From: Pedobacter nyackensis
GTDB taxonomy: Bacteria; Bacteroidota; Bacteroidia; Sphingobacteriales; Sphingobacteriaceae
NCBI RefSeq assembly: GCF_900176505.1
Contig: NZ_FWYB01000011.1
Coordinates: 62,001 to 126,000 of the forward strand
DNA length: 64,000 nt
Reading direction: 5' to 3'
Positions 60,553 through 64,000 of this stretch are shown one piece after another. The first letter of the stretch is position 1. Each line of letters starts with the position of its first letter. Under the pieces are notes generated by a model. That model ran no database searches, had not been told where the DNA came from, and was given only the letters and a program-made list of their open reading frames with translations. The position numbers and the translations under genes were made by a program.

Positions 60553-60759
60553 ATGAGCACCGTGGTCTTTAAAACATCAGTACAAAACAGAATCGATATG
60601 ATCGCTGTAAAACCTGTATTTAATTTGTTGTTTGGTAAGCAAAACTGGTTGTTTTCATTTGAAGACAAGTTGCTTAAAGTAATGTCGTCTGTCCCTTGTA
60701 CAGACATGGTGAGGGCCATCTTAATGGAAAACGGTGTTTTATGTGAGGAGTTAACCTGA
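60553..60759 (+). CDS. Small HMA-like protein lacking the CxxC metal motif
   Basis: 68 residues. The pattern VVFKTSV - helix - LLFGKQNWLFSFEDKLLKVMSS - TDMVRAILMENGVLCEEL follows the beta-alpha-beta-beta-alpha-beta order of heavy-metal-associated domains, resembling Bacteroidota HMA proteins that have VFKTNV-x-C-x-x-C. Here the loop reads VQNRIDM with no cysteine, so metal binding by the usual site is excluded; the only cysteines are C49 and C64. It stands alone, 110 nt after sumT, and is followed by a strong terminator. Family assignment is tentative, and so is expression. Confidence 0.5.
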   Translation: MSTVVFKTSVQNRIDMIAVKPVFNLLFGKQNWLFSFEDKLLKVMSSVPCTDMVRAILMENGVLCEELT

Positions 60760-60781
60760 GGTAGAGAAACGGCTTATAAAG

Positions 60782-60820
60782 AAAAAGGCTCCTTATACCT
60801 ATGTACAAGGAGCCTTTTTT
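60782..60820. terminator. Bidirectional terminator between the HMA-like gene and the permease
   Basis: 13-bp stem AAAAAGGCTCCTT (60782-60794) with AAGGAGCCTTTTT (60807-60819), 12-nt loop and T tract, between convergent genes. Confidence 0.9.
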
Positions 60821-60834
60821 GATTATTGAATATA

Positions 60835-62532
60835 TTATTTAGCTGTTACGCTACTTGCTGTAGCTGCTTTAAACACATAAAGAATAAAATGTGCAGCTGC
60901 AAAAATCAATGAGAAGTAATATAAGCCCATATCCTTGCCATCGGTAATGTGGTGGTGAATGATGGCTACAATAACTAAAAGAACAGTTAATGCCAATCCT
61001 ATGTAAGAAACTGTTTTAGTGCTTTTCATTAATGTTTCCTGTTTGTTGTCAGAAAGCAGACTGTTTTTCATACCATAGAACAGGTAAACATTTACCCCAA
61101 TGATCATCCAAACCAATAAACGTACCCAGGTATCTAATGGTAAAAATACCATCATACCTAAACAAACTGCTACACCTAATATTGGAATTAATGGAACCAA
61201 AGGCACTTTAAATGCTCTTGGCAAATCAGGCATGCGTTTTCTTAAAATAACCACACCAATACATACCAGGATAAAGGCCAATAAGGTACCTATACTGGTC
61301 ATCTCGCCAACTACAGTAGCTGGTACAAATGCAGCAAATAAACTTACAAATACCATGAACAATAAATTGCTCTTTGCAGGAGTGCTGTATTTAGGGTGTA
61401 CTTTTGAGAATACTTTAGGTAATAAACCATCTTTACTCATTGAGAAGAATACCCTTGATTGTCCCAAAAGCATCACCAGGATTACTGAAGCGTAACCACC
61501 TAAAATAGCAAGGATAATCAATTTGTTTAACCATGGAAATGCTGGTGTAACTACACCTGCAGCATCCTTAGCCCCCATGTTGTCGATCGCAACAGCAACC
61601 GGAGCGATACCATCCTGACCTTTGAAAAGATCGTAGTTGGCAACACCTGTCATTACGTGTGCAAAAAGGATATATAGTATGGTACATATAAACAAGGAAA
61701 CCAGAATACCAATTGGCATATCTCTCTTAGGATTCTTTGCCTCTTGTGCAGCTGTCGAAACCGCGTCAAAGCCGATATAGGCAAAGAATACAATTCCGGC
61801 GGCTCGTATTACACCTCCCCATCCGTGTGTAAACACGCTCTCATGACCAGGCTTGTCGCCAGGGATAAAATATGGAGTATAGTTCTCTGTGTTGATGTAT
61901 TTCCATCCTAATAATATAAATATGAAAACAATCACCACTTTAATGGCTACAATAAGTCCGTTTATAAAAGCCGATTCGCTCGTTCCTCTGATCAATACAA
62001 AGGACATTAAGACAATGATAAATACCGCAGGTAAGTTAAACATCCCTGAAACCACCGTGCCATCTAACAAGGTAGCATGCTCAAAAGGCGACATCGTTAC
62101 TTGTGGAGGGAGATGAAGGTCGTAATAACCCAAAAACTTGACCAGATACCTGCTCCAGCTAATGGATACTGTTGCAGCTCCCAAAGCATACTCTAACACT
62201 AAATCCCAACCAATTACCCAGGCTACAAATTCGCCCATCGTTGCATACGAATAGGTATAGGCACTACCAGCTACCGGGATCATTGATGCAAACTCAGCAT
62301 AGCATAAGCCAGCAAAAGCACAGCCTATAGCTGCAATAATAAATGATATGGTGATGGCAGGACCAGCGTTGTTGGCTGCTGCAGAACCTGTAATGGAGAA
62401 AAGTCCGGCTCCGATGATGGCGCCAATACCTAAAGCAACCAGGTTTACCGGCCCAAGTGTTCTTTTTAGCGTTCCCTCACCGCTCTCTGCAGCTTCCATG
62501 GTGAGTAAGTCAATAGACTTTCTAAAATTCAT
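60835..62532 (-). CDS. Amino acid permease (APC superfamily)
   Basis: 565 residues, about twelve to fourteen membrane helices. The N-terminus LGPVNLVALGIGAIIGAGLFSITG and FFAYIGFDAVSTAAQEAKNPKRDMP match cationic amino acid transporter-like APC permeases and closely parallel the 651-residue protein at 17288, without that protein's late soluble insertion. It should import amino acids with protons; substrate unknown. Single gene, flanked by hairpins on both sides. Confidence 0.9.
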   Translation of the reverse strand: MNFRKSIDLLTMEAAESGEGTLKRTLGPVNLVALGIGAIIGAGLFSITGSAAANNAGPAITISFIIAAIGCAFAGLCYAEFASMIPVAGSAYTYSYATMGEFVAWVIGWDLVLEYALGAATVSISWSRYLVKFLGYYDLHLPPQVTMSPFEHATLLDGTVVSGMFNLPAVFIIVLMSFVLIRGTSESAFINGLIVAIKVVIVFIFILLGWKYINTENYTPYFIPGDKPGHESVFTHGWGGVIRAAGIVFFAYIGFDAVSTAAQEAKNPKRDMPIGILVSLFICTILYILFAHVMTGVANYDLFKGQDGIAPVAVAIDNMGAKDAAGVVTPAFPWLNKLIILAILGGYASVILVMLLGQSRVFFSMSKDGLLPKVFSKVHPKYSTPAKSNLLFMVFVSLFAAFVPATVVGEMTSIGTLLAFILVCIGVVILRKRMPDLPRAFKVPLVPLIPILGVAVCLGMMVFLPLDTWVRLLVWMIIGVNVYLFYGMKNSLLSDNKQETLMKSTKTVSYIGLALTVLLVIVAIIHHHITDGKDMGLYYFSLIFAAAHFILYVFKAATASSVTAK

Positions 62533-62660
62533 AATTTGTGGTTTAGTTTAATAAGTTAGTTTTTGTAATGGTGATTAATTTGGATAATCTTTTTCAGCTG
62601 CACATTAATGCAAAATTCATAATTATCATATGATTGTCAAACCTAAAGAAAATATATCTA

Positions 62661-62702
62661 AAAATAAAAGGGATTTTTTTTAGAAATCCCTTTTATTTTT
62701 TA
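62661..62702. terminator. Bidirectional terminator downstream of hppA
   Basis: Long stem AAAATAAAAGGGATTT with AAATCCCTTTTATTTT around a short T-rich loop, 14 nt beyond the hppA stop; T-rich ends in both directions. Confidence 0.8.
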
Positions 62703-62715
62703 ACAATATTGTTAA

Positions 62716-64000
62716 CTATCGGATGGTAACGGTGGTATCTTTCACACTTTGAATCGTTTCGGTCACTGAAATGACTTTTGTAGGAATACCCGGAGCAGCT
62801 ATAATCTCGATTTGCTTTAAATATGCTTTAACCTTTGCTTTGTCTGAAGCACTTACGGCAATATATGGTGCAATAACCAGTGAAACGATCGACATCAATT
62901 TGATGAGGATGTTCATTGAAGGACCTGAAGTATCTTTAAACGGATCACCAACAGTATCTCCGGTTACGGAAGCCTTATGCGGTTCTGATTTTTTATAATG
63001 CATCTCTCCATTGATGGATACACCTTTTTCAAATGATTTCTTGGCGTTATCCCATGCGCCACCGGCGTTCGACTGGAAAATTCCCATCAATACGCCCGAA
63101 ACAGTAACGCCTGCCAATAAACCACCTAATATCTCGGCTGAGCTTACTAAAGGAAAAACTCCTTTGAACCCAAAGCCAACAATGATCGGAACCAGCAATG
63201 CAATAGCGCCTGGCAGCATCATTTCACGGATAGAAGCTTTAGTAGAGATGGCTACACATTTTTCATACTCAGGTTTAGCTTTATATTCCATAATTCCGGG
63301 GATTTCGCGGAACTGACGACGAACTTCCTGTACCATGTCCATAGCGGCTTTACCAACTGCTGCAATACATAGGGCCGAGAAAATGAAAGGAATCATGGCG
63401 CCTACAAACAGACCCGCTAAAACCGGGGCCTTATAAATGTCAATAGCATCGATACCGGCAACACCTACAAAGGCAGCAAATAGCGCCAATGAAGTTAATG
63501 CCGCAGAAGCAATCGCAAATCCTTTACCTGTAGCGGCTGTCGTATTACCAACGGCATCCAGGTTATCGGTGCGTTCACGTACTTCCGGAGGGAGTTGACT
63601 CATTTCGGCAATACCACCGGCATTATCAGCAATTGGTCCGAAAGCATCGATAGCCAGTTGCATCGCAGTAGTAGCCATCATACCTGCTGCGGCGATCGCC
63701 ACTCCGTATAAACCTGCAAAGGCATAAGAGAAAATGATACCACCAGCTAAAACCAGGATAGGGGCAACAGTTGATTTCATGCCCACAGATAAACCACCAA
63801 TGATGTTGGTGGCATGACCTGTTCCCGATTGCTGGATAATTGAATTAACAGGGCCTTTACCCATAGCCGTATAATACTCAGTAATGATACTCATTAAAGT
63901 ACCTACCACTAAGCCTACAATGATGGAACAGTATACGTCCAGATTGGTAAAGCTAACGCCACGCAAATGTAAATGCGAGGGCAGCATGGCCATCACCACA
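62716..64000 (-). CDS. hppA: Membrane-bound pyrophosphatase, C-terminal part (5' end outside window)
   Basis: About 428 residues are visible; the frame is open to the window edge, so the N-terminal helices and the PPi-site motif DVGADL lie outside. Seen are [15 protein letters not shown], the [14 protein letters not shown] helix and [23 protein letters not shown], all hallmark pyrophosphate- and magnesium-binding segments. [10 protein letters not shown] carries alanine where K+-independent enzymes have lysine, so it should be K+-dependent, a group that often pumps Na+. A polar tail of about 40 residues after the last helix is unusual. It couples pyrophosphate hydrolysis to ion pumping at the inner membrane. 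Confidence 0.93.
   Translation of the reverse strand, partial: VVMAMLPSHLHLRGVSFTNLDVYCSIIVGLVVGTLMSIITEYYTAMGKGPVNSIIQQSGTGHATNIIGGLSVGMKSTVAPILVLAGGIIFSYAFAGLYGVAIAAAGMMATTAMQLAIDAFGPIADNAGGIAEMSQLPPEVRERTDNLDAVGNTTAATGKGFAIASAALTSLALFAAFVGVAGIDAIDIYKAPVLAGLFVGAMIPFIFSALCIAAVGKAAMDMVQEVRRQFREIPGIMEYKAKPEYEKCVAISTKASIREMMLPGAIALLVPIIVGFGFKGVFPLVSSAEILGGLLAGVTVSGVLMGIFQSNAGGAWDNAKKSFEKGVSINGEMHYKKSEPHKASVTGDTVGDPFKDTSGPSMNILIKLMSIVSLVIAPYIAVSASDKAKVKAYLKQIEIIAAPGIPTKVISVTETIQSVKDTTVTIR

Noticed and set aside
1-64000. CRISPR arrays, tRNA, rRNA, prophage or toxin-antitoxin modules
   Set aside because: Looked for on both strands; no repeat-spacer pattern, cloverleaf, rRNA stretch or phage gene was recognised.

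Overview
The window reads as chromosomal DNA of a Bacteroidota, most likely a Pedobacter-like member of the Sphingobacteriaceae. The basis is threefold: moderate-to-low GC; several start regions carrying the Bacteroidota promoter form TTG-N19-21-TAnnTTTG instead of -35/-10 boxes; and families typical of the phylum (type IX secretion sorting domain, PorT-like and PorG/DUF6089-like proteins, split transketolase, long PurF-like enzyme, tandem OmpH genes behind bamA). The genus is inference. No rRNA, tRNA, CRISPR array, prophage or intact insertion sequence was seen. The first gene (dnaE) and the last (hppA) run off the window.

Layout. 1-4.4 kb: dnaE 3' end, trxA, a DUF58 protein and a class III aminotransferase. 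3.9-7.4 kb (minus): two-gene transketolase followed by an ECF sigma factor, a putative membrane anti-sigma protein and a small exported protein. 7.6-10.7 kb: FucP-type sugar transporter with a LacI-type palindrome upstream, and a hybrid histidine kinase. 10.7-14.1 kb (minus): bcp, M23 peptidase, FAH-family hydrolase and a T9SS cargo protein. 14.3-22.5 kb: kup, cupin, amino acid permease, M3 peptidase, UbiA-type prenyltransferase, engB. 22.6-34 kb (plus): ubiE, porT-like, SDR, YqeY, then hydrolase-CBS-nadK-porG-like-uppS-bamA-ompH-ompH-murI, an envelope biogenesis cluster. 34-42 kb: PurF-like enzyme, LysE exporter, dCMP deaminase, guaA, a lipoprotein with a substrate-binding fold, an RsmB-type RNA methyltransferase, MarC and an orphan rhamnose mutarotase.

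The most notable region is 42.8-60.4 kb. Fourteen minus-strand genes (59426 down to 43551) are packed with gaps of at most 60 nt and look like one transcription unit: nirB, nirD, a MoeB-rhodanese protein, a MoaC-MoaB fusion, moeA, a nitrate transporter, a fused nitrate reductase (Mo catalytic, FAD and BFD [2Fe-2S] domains), a rubredoxin protein built on a nitrite/sulfite-reductase-like body, a TauE-type permease, moaA, moaD, moaE, mobA and a small exported protein. It would supply nitrate uptake, both reductases and the whole GTP-to-molybdopterin-guanine-dinucleotide pathway. Divergent from it is the siroheme methyltransferase gene sumT; convergent at its far end is a Crp/Fnr regulator whose cysteines match the FNR [4Fe-4S] pattern. 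The nirB-sumT intergenic region has a canonical promoter and an FNR-like palindrome centred near -48, so a local oxygen- or NO-responsive circuit is a testable model.

The best candidate for something poorly described is the rubredoxin protein at 46931-48418: it appears to keep the ferredoxin-like halves of a nitrite/sulfite reductase, lacks the siroheme/[4Fe-4S] cysteine motifs, and ends in a complete rubredoxin domain. The window closes with a small HMA-like protein without a metal motif, a second amino acid permease and a K+-dependent membrane pyrophosphatase.
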